From contig CALWSC010000082.1 of assembly GCA_944384105.1 (NCBI GenBank), positions 1 to 64,000 of the forward strand: a stretch of DNA of 64,000 bases. The letters are read 5' to 3'. Of this stretch, positions 43,708-52,887 are shown one piece after another; position 1 is the stretch's first letter; each line of letters begins with the position of its first letter. The position numbers and the translations under genes were made by a program. This DNA is from an uncultured Lachnospiraceae bacterium (GTDB lineage: Bacteria > Bacillota > Clostridia > Lachnospirales > Lachnospiraceae). The notes beneath the pieces are model-generated. The model did no database searches and was not told the origin of the DNA. It worked only from the letters and a program-made list of their open reading frames with translations.

Positions 43708-44331
43708 CTACTCGTGATCCGGCACTTCTGCATACTCAAATGTGCCGTCAAATATCGGATAACGATGCCTATCCTCCTCTGTGATCACTCTTTTCACTCT
43801 GCACGGCACACCCGCCGCTATCACATCCGCCGGAACAGATTTGGTGACAACGCTTCCTGCCGCTATCACTGCATTATCTCCAATCTCTACTCCCGCCAGT
43901 ATTGTGGCTCCTGCTCCGATCCACACATTATTTCCAATCCTGATGGGCTTTGCCGTCTCCATTCCCGCTCTGCGCTGTTCGGGATCGATCGCGTGCTCCG
44001 CTGTGGTGAAGCAGCAGTTCGGTCCGACAAAGACGTCGTCTCCGAAAGTGACGGGGGCTCCGTCCTGTATGATGAGATTGTGATTGGCATAGAAATTATT
44101 CCCCACGGAAATATGGTACCCGTAATCGCACCAGAACGGCGGATTCACCGTCACCTCCGGCCCCATGCTGCCCAGCAGAGTGCCAAGCAGCGCTCTCTGC
44201 GCTTCCCTGTCATTGGGATGCAGCTGATTATATCTGTAACATTTATCCTTGCATCTGGCTGTCTCCGCTTCCAGTTCCGGTACATTGCACGCCTGAAACA
44301 GACAGTTTAACGGTACGTTTACTCTGTACAT
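43708..44331 (-). CDS. Maa/LacA-like hexapeptide-repeat acetyltransferase
   Basis: 207 residues with a left-handed beta-helix of hexapeptide repeats ([57 protein letters not shown]). The catalytic His lies in [12 protein letters not shown]. It is likely a sugar or galactoside O-acetyltransferase. The N-terminus is unlike the usual MTEKEKM start, so the acceptor may differ. The start at 44331 has GGAGG 5 nt upstream. It follows psd by 29 bp and precedes queH. Confidence 0.87.
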   Translation of the reverse strand: MYRVNVPLNCLFQACNVPELEAETARCKDKCYRYNQLHPNDREAQRALLGTLLGSMGPEVTVNPPFWCDYGYHISVGNNFYANHNLIIQDGAPVTFGDDVFVGPNCCFTTAEHAIDPEQRRAGMETAKPIRIGNNVWIGAGATILAGVEIGDNAVIAAGSVVTKSVPADVIAAGVPCRVKRVITEEDRHRYPIFDGTFEYAEVPDHE

Positions 44332-44360
44332 CCTTTCCTCCAAACCATGCGCCGCAGTGC

Positions 44361-45227
44361 TCAAACACTCTTGACTCCAATCTTCTCTCCCATGTGTACC
44401 CGCGTCTCAAAGCCCTGTCTCGAATTTTTCAGCAGGTCACGGTCCATGCGCACCTTCCCGGGTTCCAGAAGCAGAATCACCGTGGAACCTCCGAACTCAA
44501 AATGCCCCTTCTCCTGCCCGCGTTTGACCGCAGCTGCACCGGGATGGTTTACAATCCTGCCCACCAGCAGAGCGCCCACTTCCATCATCAGGATATTTCC
44601 AAAATTCTGCGAGCGCAGGATACTGTATTCCCTCGTATTCTCCTTATAGATCGGAGTGATATCATTCGCAATAGGATTGACTGTGTGCAGCACACCTTCA
44701 ATTCTGCGGATACTGGTGGTAGCGCCGTCATCCACAAAGCAATAGCGGTGATAATCCTTCACCGTCAGCCGGAACACGCACGCATATCCTCCCGCATAAT
44801 GTTTTGCCAGTTTCCTGCTGCGCAGAAGTGTATCCACCGTGTAGCGAGTGTGCTTGATGTTAAAATGACGGTCCTCCTCGATTGGGTAGACACTGAGCAG
44901 GCTGTCACACGGACTGATAAGATGAGACGGCTCCCTATCAACCGCACACGCTTTCGCAGCACGCTTCCTGCAGAAATAGTCATTATAGGATGAAAACGAC
45001 TGCTTCTCGTACTCGCTCATATCCCTGCGCCCTCTGCGCACATCCCCCGGAATCAGCAGCTTTGACAGCCTGCTGTTCAGAAAAACCCCTGCTATTTTCG
45101 ACACCTGAGGACAGATCAGAAGCTTCACCAGCATCCTTCCTGCGAAATGACTGTATAGCTGCTGCAGTATCCGATCCTGCCGGTCAGCGGCGCCGATCTG
45201 TTCTCCGTTCCTATTTTTATATTTCAT
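44361..45227 (-). CDS. psd: Phosphatidylserine decarboxylase
   Basis: 288 residues. The proenzyme cleavage site is GGST in [11 protein letters not shown] near residue 245, where Ser becomes the pyruvoyl group; the catalytic His is in KDYHRYCF. It converts phosphatidylserine to phosphatidylethanolamine at the membrane. The start at 45227 has AAGG 8 nt upstream; the GTG at 45236 is an alternative. No pssA is in the window. Confidence 0.93.
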   Translation of the reverse strand: MKYKNRNGEQIGAADRQDRILQQLYSHFAGRMLVKLLICPQVSKIAGVFLNSRLSKLLIPGDVRRGRRDMSEYEKQSFSSYNDYFCRKRAAKACAVDREPSHLISPCDSLLSVYPIEEDRHFNIKHTRYTVDTLLRSRKLAKHYAGGYACVFRLTVKDYHRYCFVDDGATTSIRRIEGVLHTVNPIANDITPIYKENTREYSILRSQNFGNILMMEVGALLVGRIVNHPGAAAVKRGQEKGHFEFGGSTVILLLEPGKVRMDRDLLKNSRQGFETRVHMGEKIGVKSV

Positions 45228-45264
45228 ATCCTGCACCTTCTTTCTGAAATATCTTCTTATCCAT

Positions 45265-45330
45265 TATGTTGACACGGGATGCGGAAAGTGTCAAGTTACA
45301 AATTTCAAAAAATCATAACCGAATCCTGAA
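45265..45330 (-). repeat. Promoter-like repeat, copy 1 (upstream of psd)
   Basis: This segment shares long stretches with 46061-46116: TTATGTTGACACG, TGTCAAGTT, and ACCGAATCC near the far end. On the minus strand it supplies TTGACA (45287-45292) with the inverted partner GTGTCAA and CATAA after it. It probably holds the psd promoter and a TTGACAC/GTGTCAA dyad. Confidence 0.55.
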
Positions 45331-45340
45331 TATTATACGA

Positions 45341-45378
45341 GCAGACAGGAGAGACCTGTATCAGCCTCTCCTGTCTGC
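45341..45378 (-). terminator. Intrinsic terminator of the GNAT gene
   Basis: GCAGACAGGAGAG (45341-45353) pairs perfectly with CTCTCCTGTCTGC (45366-45378). It overlaps the last codons of the GNAT gene at 45361-45807. An almost identical hairpin follows the GNAT relic at 53841-53879. Confidence 0.8.
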
Positions 45379-45807
45379 TAAGCTAACATTTTTCTTCATC
45401 CATACATGGGGACAGAATTCATCAAAGCAAACATCTCCAGCCGCGCGGTAGCCCTGCTTTTCATAAAATTCTCTTGCCCGGAGCTGCGCTGAAAGCCATG
45501 CCTGCGTGCCCCCATCCGATACAATCTGTTTTTCCGCCTCGCGCAGCAGTTCGGCCCCCATTCCCTGACCGCGGAATTGCCTTCGGATCGCCACCCTTCC
45601 GATCACATACGCGGACTTCTCAGTGCAATAGTAATAGCGGCAGACAGCTGCGGATTCCTCTCCGGCGTACAGCACGAGATGAACCGCTCTGTCATCCGTC
45701 TCGTCAAACTCCTGCTCAAATCCCTGTTCCCGCATAAATACTTCCTCACGGATCTGAACCGCTTCCGCAGGAATCGCATGATATCTCTTTATATTCCATT
45801 CCTTCAT
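45361..45807 (-). CDS. GNAT-family N-acetyltransferase (ElaA-like)
   Basis: 148 residues. VIGRVAIRRQFRGQGMGAELL is the acetyl-CoA binding block and REFYEKQGYRAAGDVCFDE the C-terminal strand. MREQGFEQEFDETD at the N-terminal part is like ElaA proteins. The RBS GGGAGG is 7 nt before the ATG. A second, deleted copy exists at 53880-54035. Substrate unknown. Confidence 0.85.
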   Translation of the reverse strand: MKEWNIKRYHAIPAEAVQIREEVFMREQGFEQEFDETDDRAVHLVLYAGEESAAVCRYYYCTEKSAYVIGRVAIRRQFRGQGMGAELLREAEKQIVSDGGTQAWLSAQLRAREFYEKQGYRAAGDVCFDEFCPHVWMKKNVSLADRRG

Positions 45808-45810
45808 CTG

Positions 45811-45975
45811 TTATCCTCCCTGTCCGAACAAAGCGCCGCAGTCCGCTTCTGCCGCTTCCGGCATCTGTAAAAATTCCGTCTGCAGCAGACCTCCTGCAAT
45901 CTTTCCTGCTTCCCCGCCCAATGATTCCACCGTATTCTTTGCGTAATGAAGCGGTTTAAAATACGTCATTATCAT
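45811..45975 (-). other. Short coding-like frame between the nik operon and GNAT
   Basis: A 54-codon frame (MIMTYFKPLHYAKNTVESLG ... GGEAGKIAGGLLQTEF ... CGALFGQGG) ends 3 bp before the GNAT start. Its ATG overlaps by one base the stop (TGATG) of another short frame ending FAQLSGEFH. The composition is protein-like but the pieces lie in two frames and lack a good RBS, so this looks like the decayed 3' end of a larger gene. Family not recognised. Confidence 0.4.
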
Positions 45976-46060
45976 CAATGGAATTCGCCCGAAAGCTGGG
46001 CAAAGACTTTGTCTTCAAGATCACACAAGTCCTTGGACTTACCAACGACGATACTGTCTC

Positions 46061-46116
46061 TTATGTTGACACGAAATACAGCAGATGTCAAGTTCAGAAA
46101 ATTATGACCGAATCCA
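46061..46116 (-). repeat. Promoter-like repeat, copy 2 (end of nikE)
   Basis: Diverged second copy of the element at 45265-45330, with TTATGTTGACACG, TGTCAAGTT and ACCGAATCC conserved. On the minus strand it gives TTGACA ... GTGTCAACATAA and would read into the decayed frames and the GNAT gene. It overlaps the last codons of nikE, whose end may have been altered by the duplication. Confidence 0.55.
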
Positions 46117-46867
46117 GAAGGCTTCGCGCATAGCTGCTTCGCACCCTGGAGAGATCCCGGCACGCACAGTGTTCCTCGATCACACCCTGGTGCAGAAAAT
46201 AAATATCTCCGCAGATGCTCGCCACCGCCTGCAGATCGTGGGCAATAAAGAGATACGTCATCGAATATTTCTTCCGAAGTCCGGCAAGCAGCTCCAGAAC
46301 CTGCTCCTGTACCGTGACGTCCAGGGAACTGATCGCCTCGTCCAGCACAAGGATTTTCGGATTTGCCGCGACCGCGCGGGCGATGCAGACGCGCTGAAGC
46401 TGCCCTCCCGAAAGCTCGTGCGGATAGTGCCCCAGCAAATGCTCCGGAAGGTTCACATCCCGCAGCAGGGAACGCGCCTGCTCCGTCAGGTCCGTATTCT
46501 CATCCTTCCTGCCGCGTCCGCCGGTTCCGGTCTGTGCCGTCACTGCTTCGAGCAGAATCTGTTCCACTGTGTACCGTGGATTGACCGACGCGGTATAGTC
46601 CTGAAACACCACGCTCATCTTTCCGGGATGCTCCTTTCTCCACTTCCGAAGCTCAACTCCCTCGATCAGAATCTCCCCCGCATCCGGTCTCTCAAGGCCC
46701 AGCAAAAGACGTGCCAGCGTGCTCTTTCCGCTGCCGCTTCCGCCTACAAGCCCGGTGCATCCGCCCTCCGGGATTGTGAGCGAAACGCCGCGCAGAACCT
46801 CCTTTCCGGCTTTTCCGGAAAGCCAGGATCCCCTGTAGGATTTCTTCACATTACGGATCTCAATCAT
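46094..46867 (-). CDS. nikE: Nickel ABC transporter ATP-binding protein NikE
   Basis: 257 residues. Walker A GGSGSGKST, signature LSGGQLQRVCIARAV, Walker B ILVLDEAISSLD and switch His FIAHD are present. It pairs with NikD to drive import of the nickel complex. The start overlaps the nikD end by 8 nt. The end of the gene runs into a repeated promoter-like element, and its last residues (SLLDSVIIF) are shorter than usual C-terminal tails. Confidence 0.88.
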   Translation of the reverse strand: MIEIRNVKKSYRGSWLSGKAGKEVLRGVSLTIPEGGCTGLVGGSGSGKSTLARLLLGLERPDAGEILIEGVELRKWRKEHPGKMSVVFQDYTASVNPRYTVEQILLEAVTAQTGTGGRGRKDENTDLTEQARSLLRDVNLPEHLLGHYPHELSGGQLQRVCIARAVAANPKILVLDEAISSLDVTVQEQVLELLAGLRKKYSMTYLFIAHDLQAVASICGDIYFLHQGVIEEHCACRDLSRVRSSYARSLLDSVIIF

Positions 46868-47690
46868 GCGCTCCTCCTTCTGATACCGCGCGCCGGAACT
46901 GCCCGCTCATCCTGCGGCGGCTCTCAATCAGATATCTCGTATATTCCTCCTGCGGATGTTCGAATACCTCGCTGGCCTCTCCGCTCTCCACGATGCGCCC
47001 GCGGCGCATGACCAGCAGGCGGTCCGCCAGATATTTTACCACTCCGAGATCATGAGAGATGAAGATCACCGCCATTCCGGTTTCCCTGCGCAGACGCCGG
47101 ATGTTCTCCACGATCGCTCTCTGGTTGATGGAATCGAGCGCAGTCGTGGGTTCGTCCGCGATCAGAATCTCGGGCTTCAGCGCGAGCGCCAGCCCGGTCA
47201 TGCACCGCTGCAGCATTCCTCCCGAGAGCTGATGCGGGTACTTTTTCAGCACGCGCGCCGGATCTTCTCCCGGGGCGGCAAGCCCGACGCTTCGCACCAC
47301 GGCAGCGGCAGCCTCCCACGCTTCGCGCCGCTTCATCCCGCGCGCTTCACGGAATGTCTCCGCAAGCTGCGCGCCGATCGTATACAGCGGGTCAAACGCA
47401 TTCATCGCGTCCTGCATCATCAGGGAAATGTGCTGCGCCCGGATTTCCCGCAGACGCTGCGGCGCCATTTTGATCAGCTCTTCTCCGCCAAAAGCCGCGC
47501 TCCCCGTGACCGCAAGCTTTCCCTGCAGAAGTCCCAAAAGCGCGCGGCAGGTCACGGACTTTCCGCTCCCCGACTCGCCGATGATCCCGAGGCATTCATG
47601 ATTGCTCAGAGAAAAGCTGATATTTTCCGCCAGCGTCTCGCCCTTCTCCTCATCCCGGACCGTCAGTCCCTCAACTTTCAGAAGTTCCAT
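46860..47690 (-). CDS. nikD: Nickel ABC transporter ATP-binding protein NikD
   Basis: 276 residues. Walker A GESGSGKSV, signature LSGGMLQRCMTGLAL, Walker B ILIADEPTTALD, switch His FISHD. It belongs to the Opp/Dpp/Nik family of paired ATPases. AGGAGG lies 8 nt before the ATG, and the start overlaps nikC by 20 nt. Confidence 0.9.
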   Translation of the reverse strand: MELLKVEGLTVRDEEKGETLAENISFSLSNHECLGIIGESGSGKSVTCRALLGLLQGKLAVTGSAAFGGEELIKMAPQRLREIRAQHISLMMQDAMNAFDPLYTIGAQLAETFREARGMKRREAWEAAAAVVRSVGLAAPGEDPARVLKKYPHQLSGGMLQRCMTGLALALKPEILIADEPTTALDSINQRAIVENIRRLRRETGMAVIFISHDLGVVKYLADRLLVMRRGRIVESGEASEVFEHPQEEYTRYLIESRRRMSGQFRRAVSEGGAHD

Positions 47691-48564
47691 GCATCTTTCC
47701 TCCTGCCTTCTCTCTTCTCAGAAACATCGCCGGCCGCTTTCCCGTCTGTCTGGGATCGCACGCCGCCTGCAGTCCGTCCCCCAGGAACTGAAAGGCGGCC
47801 ACCACCGCCATGATGGCAATACCCGGGGCCGCCATCTGCCACGGATGCGTGATGAGCACCTCCTTCGCCTCATTCAGCATCATGCCCCACTCCGGTGTGG
47901 GCGGCTGCGCGCCGAGTCCCAGAAATGAGAGCGCCGAGATGTTCAGAATTACGGAGCCCGTGTCCAGCGTCGCCAGCACCGCCAGTTCTCCGGCAATACC
48001 CGGGAGCAGATGCTTCTGTATAATATAGCCCTTTGAGCAGCCGCAGACCCGGGCAAACCGGATATAGTTTTTATCGGTATACTGGCTCACGATCCCGCGC
48101 ACCATGCGGGTATACCACGCCCATTTCGCGATAATGCTCGCCGCGATCACATTGCCGATCCCAACTCCCAGCACGCCCACGATCGCGAGCGTTAAGACCT
48201 CCCCCGGAAAGGACAGCATAACGTCGCAGACGCGCATAATGCAGGCATCGATCCATCCGCGGCAGACCCCCGCAAGAATACCCAGGACCGTTCCGATCAG
48301 AATGGTCGCAGCCATGGCCGCGATCGACAGAAAGACGGTGGTCCTGATACCCCAGAGCAGACGCGAGAGGATGCAGCGTCCGAGATAATCCGTGCCCAGC
48401 GGATAGGTCAGGCTCGGACCAGCCAGTTTCATCTTCACATTCAGCGCTTCCGGCGCATGCGGAGCGATCCACGGAGCGAGGATGCCGCACAGAACCACAA
48501 TTCCCAGAAAGATCAGACAGGCAAAAGAAAATCTGTCCTGTCTCAGCCGTTTCCACACCTTCAT
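47671..48564 (-). CDS. nikC: Nickel ABC transporter permease NikC
   Basis: 297 residues, about six membrane helices with the binding-protein-dependent permease signature near ISALSFLGLGAQPPTPEWG and the EAA-like loop. The start at 48564 (MKVWKRLRQDRFSF) has AGGAGG 7 nt upstream and overlaps the nikB stop by 4 nt; a longer upstream frame is not used. Confidence 0.9.
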   Translation of the reverse strand: MKVWKRLRQDRFSFACLIFLGIVVLCGILAPWIAPHAPEALNVKMKLAGPSLTYPLGTDYLGRCILSRLLWGIRTTVFLSIAAMAATILIGTVLGILAGVCRGWIDACIMRVCDVMLSFPGEVLTLAIVGVLGVGIGNVIAASIIAKWAWYTRMVRGIVSQYTDKNYIRFARVCGCSKGYIIQKHLLPGIAGELAVLATLDTGSVILNISALSFLGLGAQPPTPEWGMMLNEAKEVLITHPWQMAAPGIAIMAVVAAFQFLGDGLQAACDPRQTGKRPAMFLRREKAGGKMHGTSES

Positions 48565-49502
48565 CCTTGCGCCTCCTGTTCTCTTCTTATCCGCGGATCC
48601 AAAACCATGCAGACTGCGTCCACGAGGGTATTGCAGACCACAAAGAGAACCGCCATCAGCAGTACATACGCCTGGATTACCGGATAGTCGCGATTGAAGA
48701 TCGCCGTAACGCACAGCCGCCCGATACCCGGCCAGGCAAAAATATTTTCCACCACCACAGTTCCCGCGATCAGCTTCGGAATGGACATTCCCAGCGCTGT
48801 GAGCGACGTCTGGATAGAATTCTTAAAAATATGGCGCATAACCGTGCGTTCCCGCATTCCGCGCGCTCTCAGGTATACCACATAGCTTTCGCGGCTGTTC
48901 CTGCACATATTTCCCCGTATGAGCCGGGTATAGGTCGACAAATATCCCAGCGAGAGCGTGACTGCGGGCAGGACCACAGAGGACGCACCCTCCATCCCGC
49001 TCGTCGGAAAAAGAGCCAGCTTCACCGCGAAAAGCCACATCAGCAGCAGGCCTGCCCAGAACGCGGGCATCGCGGTGCCGAGAAAGATGAACGCGCGCAC
49101 CAGACGGTCCCCGACGCTGTCCTCATATTTCGCGCACAGCACACCCGCGGTCACGGAAAACACCAGAATGACTGCCAGAGATACGCCCGCAAGGCGCAGC
49201 GTATTCGGCAGCGTCCGCGCCACCGCGGCGGCTACCGGCTCATTGTCCACGTAGCTGTTTCCGAAGTCCCCGTGCAGACAGCCCAGCATCCAGTCCCCAT
49301 ACTGCCGGAGAAACGGCTGATCCAGTCCCAGCTGCTCTCTCATGGATGCCACGGCTTCCTCCGTCGGTGTGATTTCATTGACGCGCAGCGCCACCTCGGC
49401 AGGATCGCTGCCTCCCAGGTTTACCAGCACAAACGTCAGAAAGGACACGGCAAACAGCATCGGAATTAAAAGCAGCAGCCGCTTTGCAATAAATCTTATC
49501 AT
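48561..49502 (-). CDS. nikB: Nickel ABC transporter permease NikB
   Basis: 313 residues. It starts with a helix (MIRFIAKRLLLLIPMLFAVS) typical of NikB/DppB. LGLDQPFLRQYGDWM, GDFGNSY and the ENIFAWPGIGRL signature follow, with six helices. The start at 49502 has GAGG 7 nt upstream, next to the nikA stop. Confidence 0.9.
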   Translation of the reverse strand: MIRFIAKRLLLLIPMLFAVSFLTFVLVNLGGSDPAEVALRVNEITPTEEAVASMREQLGLDQPFLRQYGDWMLGCLHGDFGNSYVDNEPVAAAVARTLPNTLRLAGVSLAVILVFSVTAGVLCAKYEDSVGDRLVRAFIFLGTAMPAFWAGLLLMWLFAVKLALFPTSGMEGASSVVLPAVTLSLGYLSTYTRLIRGNMCRNSRESYVVYLRARGMRERTVMRHIFKNSIQTSLTALGMSIPKLIAGTVVVENIFAWPGIGRLCVTAIFNRDYPVIQAYVLLMAVLFVVCNTLVDAVCMVLDPRIRREQEAQG

Positions 49503-49504
49503 GG

Positions 49505-51178
49505 TCATTCCTCAAAATACATTTTCTCAAAGGGTATCTCATACTGGGAAGCATTGAATGTGACGCCCTTCAGGCTCGGCACATGCACGGCCTTTGTCCT
49601 GGAATAACTCAGAGGGATGTATACGCACTGCTCATGGATATAAGTCAGAATCTGCGCATAGCTCTGCGCGCGTTTTTCCTCATCCCCCTCAATCATCAGG
49701 GCCGTGATCGTCTCATCCAGCCATTCCTTTTTCTCCAGTCCCACCTGCGCCTGATAGTCTCCGTGCGCCGGGATGCGCCAGGAGGAGACGTACGACTGCG
49801 GATCATACGGCGTTCCCCAGGACAGTGAATACATCAGATCGAAATCTCCGGACTTCTGCCGGTCGAGATAGGACTGCTTTTCCTCCCCCACAATATTGAG
49901 CTTCACGCCCACGTTCTGGAAGTCCGCCTGAAGGTACTCGCTGATTGCCTGTTCCTGCGCGTTGTCCGAGTTCAGATAGATCGTCATCTCGCACGGATCC
50001 CCGTCCTTATACCGGATACCGTCCTTCTCTGAGAGTTCCCATCCTGCCTCCTCAAGCAGTTCGCCCGCCTTTTCGGGATCATACGTGCGCGCCTCCAGCT
50101 CCACGTCACAGTAAGGCGCGTTCTCAGGCATCAGAGTGTCTGCGGCGCTCTCGGACCCGTTTAAGATTCCCTCCACTATGGATTCCTTATCCACGGCATA
50201 CTGCAGCGCCTCGCGTACCTTCAGATCCCCGGTAATCTCCTGATGGCAGTTCAGAAGGATCGCACGGGACGCCACCGGATCGCTGAGCTCCGTGGCGTAT
50301 TTTCCCTCCTCCTGGAGCTTCTGAAAGGAGTTCAGATCGATCTGATCTCCGTCCGCGCCGAAGATCAGGTCAATCTCGCCCTTTTCCAGCGCCAGCAGCA
50401 TGGTCTGAGTGTCCGGCATCACTTTCCAGCGCACTGCGCTTACCTTTGCCGCCTCGCCCCAGTACGCTTCATTGCGTGCAAACAGGGCGTACTGATCCTT
50501 CTCGTGCTCGCTGAGGATCCACGGTCCGGTACCCGCGTAGCCGCTCACGCCGTTTTTCGTCTCCCCGTCAATAAAACATTTCGGAGAGATCATACGGAAC
50601 GGGCGCGTGACGCTCAGCTCCGTCAGCGTGGGATAATAGGGATGTTTCATCTTCAGCACAAACGTATACTCGTCCTGGACAAGCGTCTCGTCAATCTCAT
50701 TTACCATATCCATCCATGCGTGACGCTCCCTGTTGGAGATAATCGCGTCAAAGTTCATCTTCACTGCCTCGGCGTTAAAGGGTTCTCCGTCATGGAATGT
50801 CACGCCCTGGCGCAGATGAAACGTATAGGTGAGCTGATCGTCCGAGATCTCCCAGCTCTCGGCCAGGCAGGGCTGGATCTCTCCGTCCGTGTCCGTGACA
50901 ACCAGGGACTCAAAGACCATATTCTGGGCGGCCATCTCGCCGCTGTAGAGATGCGGGTTGATATCGCGGATATCCTTGGTGCTCGCGAAAACAATCTCGT
51001 CCGTATCCTCTTTTTTCTCCACCTCCGCGGTATTTCCCTGCGTACTGCTCTGAAATTCTGCCGGCTGCGTATTTTCCGAAGCGCCGTCGTTACCGCAGCC
51101 CGCGGCCGCCAGCAGCAGCGCTGCGGCCAGAATACCTGCGGCCGCTTTTTTTATCTTTATCTGGTACATCTGCTTCAC
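49505..51178 (-). CDS. nikA: Nickel-binding lipoprotein NikA
   Basis: 557 residues. Signal peptide with lipobox LAAAGC, then a family 5 solute-binding fold. Resemblance to E. coli NikA is strong along the chain: NPHLYSGE, NRERHAWMDMVN, GTGPWIL, WGTPYDP and SSWRIPAHGDYQAQ. The last carries the His (about residue 472) that corresponds to the His of E. coli NikA that contacts the Ni(L-His)2 complex, so a His-like ligand is plausible. The start is GTG 51178, overlapping the stop of the hydrolase-methyltransferase gene. Confidence 0.9.
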   Translation of the reverse strand: MKQMYQIKIKKAAAGILAAALLLAAAGCGNDGASENTQPAEFQSSTQGNTAEVEKKEDTDEIVFASTKDIRDINPHLYSGEMAAQNMVFESLVVTDTDGEIQPCLAESWEISDDQLTYTFHLRQGVTFHDGEPFNAEAVKMNFDAIISNRERHAWMDMVNEIDETLVQDEYTFVLKMKHPYYPTLTELSVTRPFRMISPKCFIDGETKNGVSGYAGTGPWILSEHEKDQYALFARNEAYWGEAAKVSAVRWKVMPDTQTMLLALEKGEIDLIFGADGDQIDLNSFQKLQEEGKYATELSDPVASRAILLNCHQEITGDLKVREALQYAVDKESIVEGILNGSESAADTLMPENAPYCDVELEARTYDPEKAGELLEEAGWELSEKDGIRYKDGDPCEMTIYLNSDNAQEQAISEYLQADFQNVGVKLNIVGEEKQSYLDRQKSGDFDLMYSLSWGTPYDPQSYVSSWRIPAHGDYQAQVGLEKKEWLDETITALMIEGDEEKRAQSYAQILTYIHEQCVYIPLSYSRTKAVHVPSLKGVTFNASQYEIPFEKMYFEE

Positions 51179-52884
51179 CTGTTATCCTTTCTTGCGCAGA
51201 TCAGGAACAGGGGCGTGGGATTATAAAAATCATCCCGCTCCCGGTAAAGTTCCCTGCTGATCTTTAAATCCACGGAAAAAGAAGCCATTCCCGATCCCGC
51301 GAGCGCTCCTACATCCCAGCCCGGACGCACACAGGAGCTGATCGGAAGCTGGCGCTTGATGCGCTCACACTCCTGCATCATCTCCCGCTCGATGCGGTTA
51401 TGGGCATGATTCTCCGGGAGTTCTGAAGTATCGGTAAAATCACAGTCTCCATAATTGGCGTCAATATTTATAATCACTCCGCCCGGTTTCAGCACGCGGC
51501 TCCACTCTCTGTACGCGCGCTTCACATCGGGCAGCGTCCATGTCAGATTCCGGGATACGACGGCATCAAAACTCCCGTCCGGAAAATCCAGATTCTCCGC
51601 GTCCATCACCCGGAATTCACAGTCCGCGCCCTCTTCCATCGCAAGCTTCCGCGCTCCGCGCACCATGTCCGGCGTCAGATCCACTCCAACCGCTTCATGC
51701 CCGGCGCGTGAGAGAAGAATTGTGAAAAAGCCCGTACCGCAGCCCACGTCGAGAATTCTCAAACGCTCCCCCGGAAGCTGCCGCCTCAGCAGTGCGTCAA
51801 ATCGCTGTGCCAGCGGGCTGTGCAGTTCCTGGCGCCGCTGCTCCAGAAAGCCTTCGCTGCGCTTTGTCCAGTAGTTTGTGATCTCCTCCTTGCGCGTATC
51901 CAGATGGTAATTGATCTTTCCGTACGCGATCATGGCTCCGTCCTCCACAACCTGCAGGCTTCCGGTCTGATAGAGAATTACGCCGTCAATCTCCGCCACC
52001 GCAGTCTCCCGGATTTTACCGTCATAGCCCCGCACCGTGCCCAGAACGTCTCCGCTGCGCACCAGATCTCCCGGCTTCTTCTTCGGATACCAGAATCCAA
52101 ACCCCGATGCCGCCTGATACTGCACCTGCGTCACCTCGATAGGATAATACGTCCGGGAAACGTCGTGAGACTTCAGAATACCGAGCTCATCGAGAATCGC
52201 GCACACATCCTTCTTCATGGACTGCACTTCCTCCGCCGTCCATCTTCCCATGCCGCCCCTTTTCAGAAGCACGCTTGGAATTCCGGCTGACGCCGCGCAG
52301 CTGTAGGCGCCTCCCCGGGTGCTCTCCGAGCGGACCATGTACGGCACGTCCGTGCAGCACGCCATGCGCCGCGCCGTACTGCTCACCTCCGGAGCCGCTT
52401 TCCCCGGATAATACGTGTAGGGCACCAGTTCCTCGTAACTGTCCCCGCTGTGCAGGTCAATATAGTAATCCGCCTCCGCAAACAGCTTTTGTTCCATCTC
52501 CCAGGCCAGGCGCTGGGTGAACGTGCCGTCCGCTCTGCCCGGGAATTCCCGGTTCAGATTTCTGCCGTCCTGTCTGAGGATACTGCCCTCCCGCTGTTCC
52601 AGCGCTTCCCGGCATACCGCCTTTACCAGGATGATCCTTCCCGTGACGTCCTCCGGGGAAATCTGCGCGGCAAGCTCAAGCACTGCCTGGATACCCACAT
52701 ATTCTTTCGCGTGGATACCGGCTGTGATCAGCACTGTCTTTCCCGTCTTTTTGCCCTGAATGACTGCCGCGGGCATCACTGCCCCGCCTTCCAGAAATGC
52801 AAAAAAGCCGCTGCGCTTCTCCCCCGGCGTCAGCTCCGGGAGAATCAGTTCTTTTCCGTCTTCTTTTGTGTATGTCTGCTTCAT
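51175..52884 (-). CDS. Fusion: aspartoacylase/AstE-like hydrolase + class I methyltransferase
   Basis: 569 residues in two parts. Residues 1-325 are a succinylglutamate desuccinylase/aspartoacylase-type zinc hydrolase: His58 and Glu61 in GIHAKEY, RNLNREFPGR for substrate carboxylate binding, His145 in DLHSGD. The place of the usual catalytic Glu late in the domain is occupied by Lys208 (VLLKRGG). Residues 330-569 form a SAM-dependent methyltransferase with ILDVGCGTGFF (377-387). The methyltransferase part resembles the separate protein encoded just upstream. Cotranscription with nikABCDE suggests it processes a nickel ligand; this is inference. Confidence 0.8.
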   Translation of the reverse strand: MKQTYTKEDGKELILPELTPGEKRSGFFAFLEGGAVMPAAVIQGKKTGKTVLITAGIHAKEYVGIQAVLELAAQISPEDVTGRIILVKAVCREALEQREGSILRQDGRNLNREFPGRADGTFTQRLAWEMEQKLFAEADYYIDLHSGDSYEELVPYTYYPGKAAPEVSSTARRMACCTDVPYMVRSESTRGGAYSCAASAGIPSVLLKRGGMGRWTAEEVQSMKKDVCAILDELGILKSHDVSRTYYPIEVTQVQYQAASGFGFWYPKKKPGDLVRSGDVLGTVRGYDGKIRETAVAEIDGVILYQTGSLQVVEDGAMIAYGKINYHLDTRKEEITNYWTKRSEGFLEQRRQELHSPLAQRFDALLRRQLPGERLRILDVGCGTGFFTILLSRAGHEAVGVDLTPDMVRGARKLAMEEGADCEFRVMDAENLDFPDGSFDAVVSRNLTWTLPDVKRAYREWSRVLKPGGVIINIDANYGDCDFTDTSELPENHAHNRIEREMMQECERIKRQLPISSCVRPGWDVGALAGSGMASFSVDLKISRELYRERDDFYNPTPLFLICARKDNR

Positions 52885-52887
52885 CTG

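Noticed and set aside
45975..46163. 62-residue frame overlapping the nikE end
   Set aside because: Its start lies inside nikE and has no RBS; the conserved part is better explained by a repeated promoter-like element.
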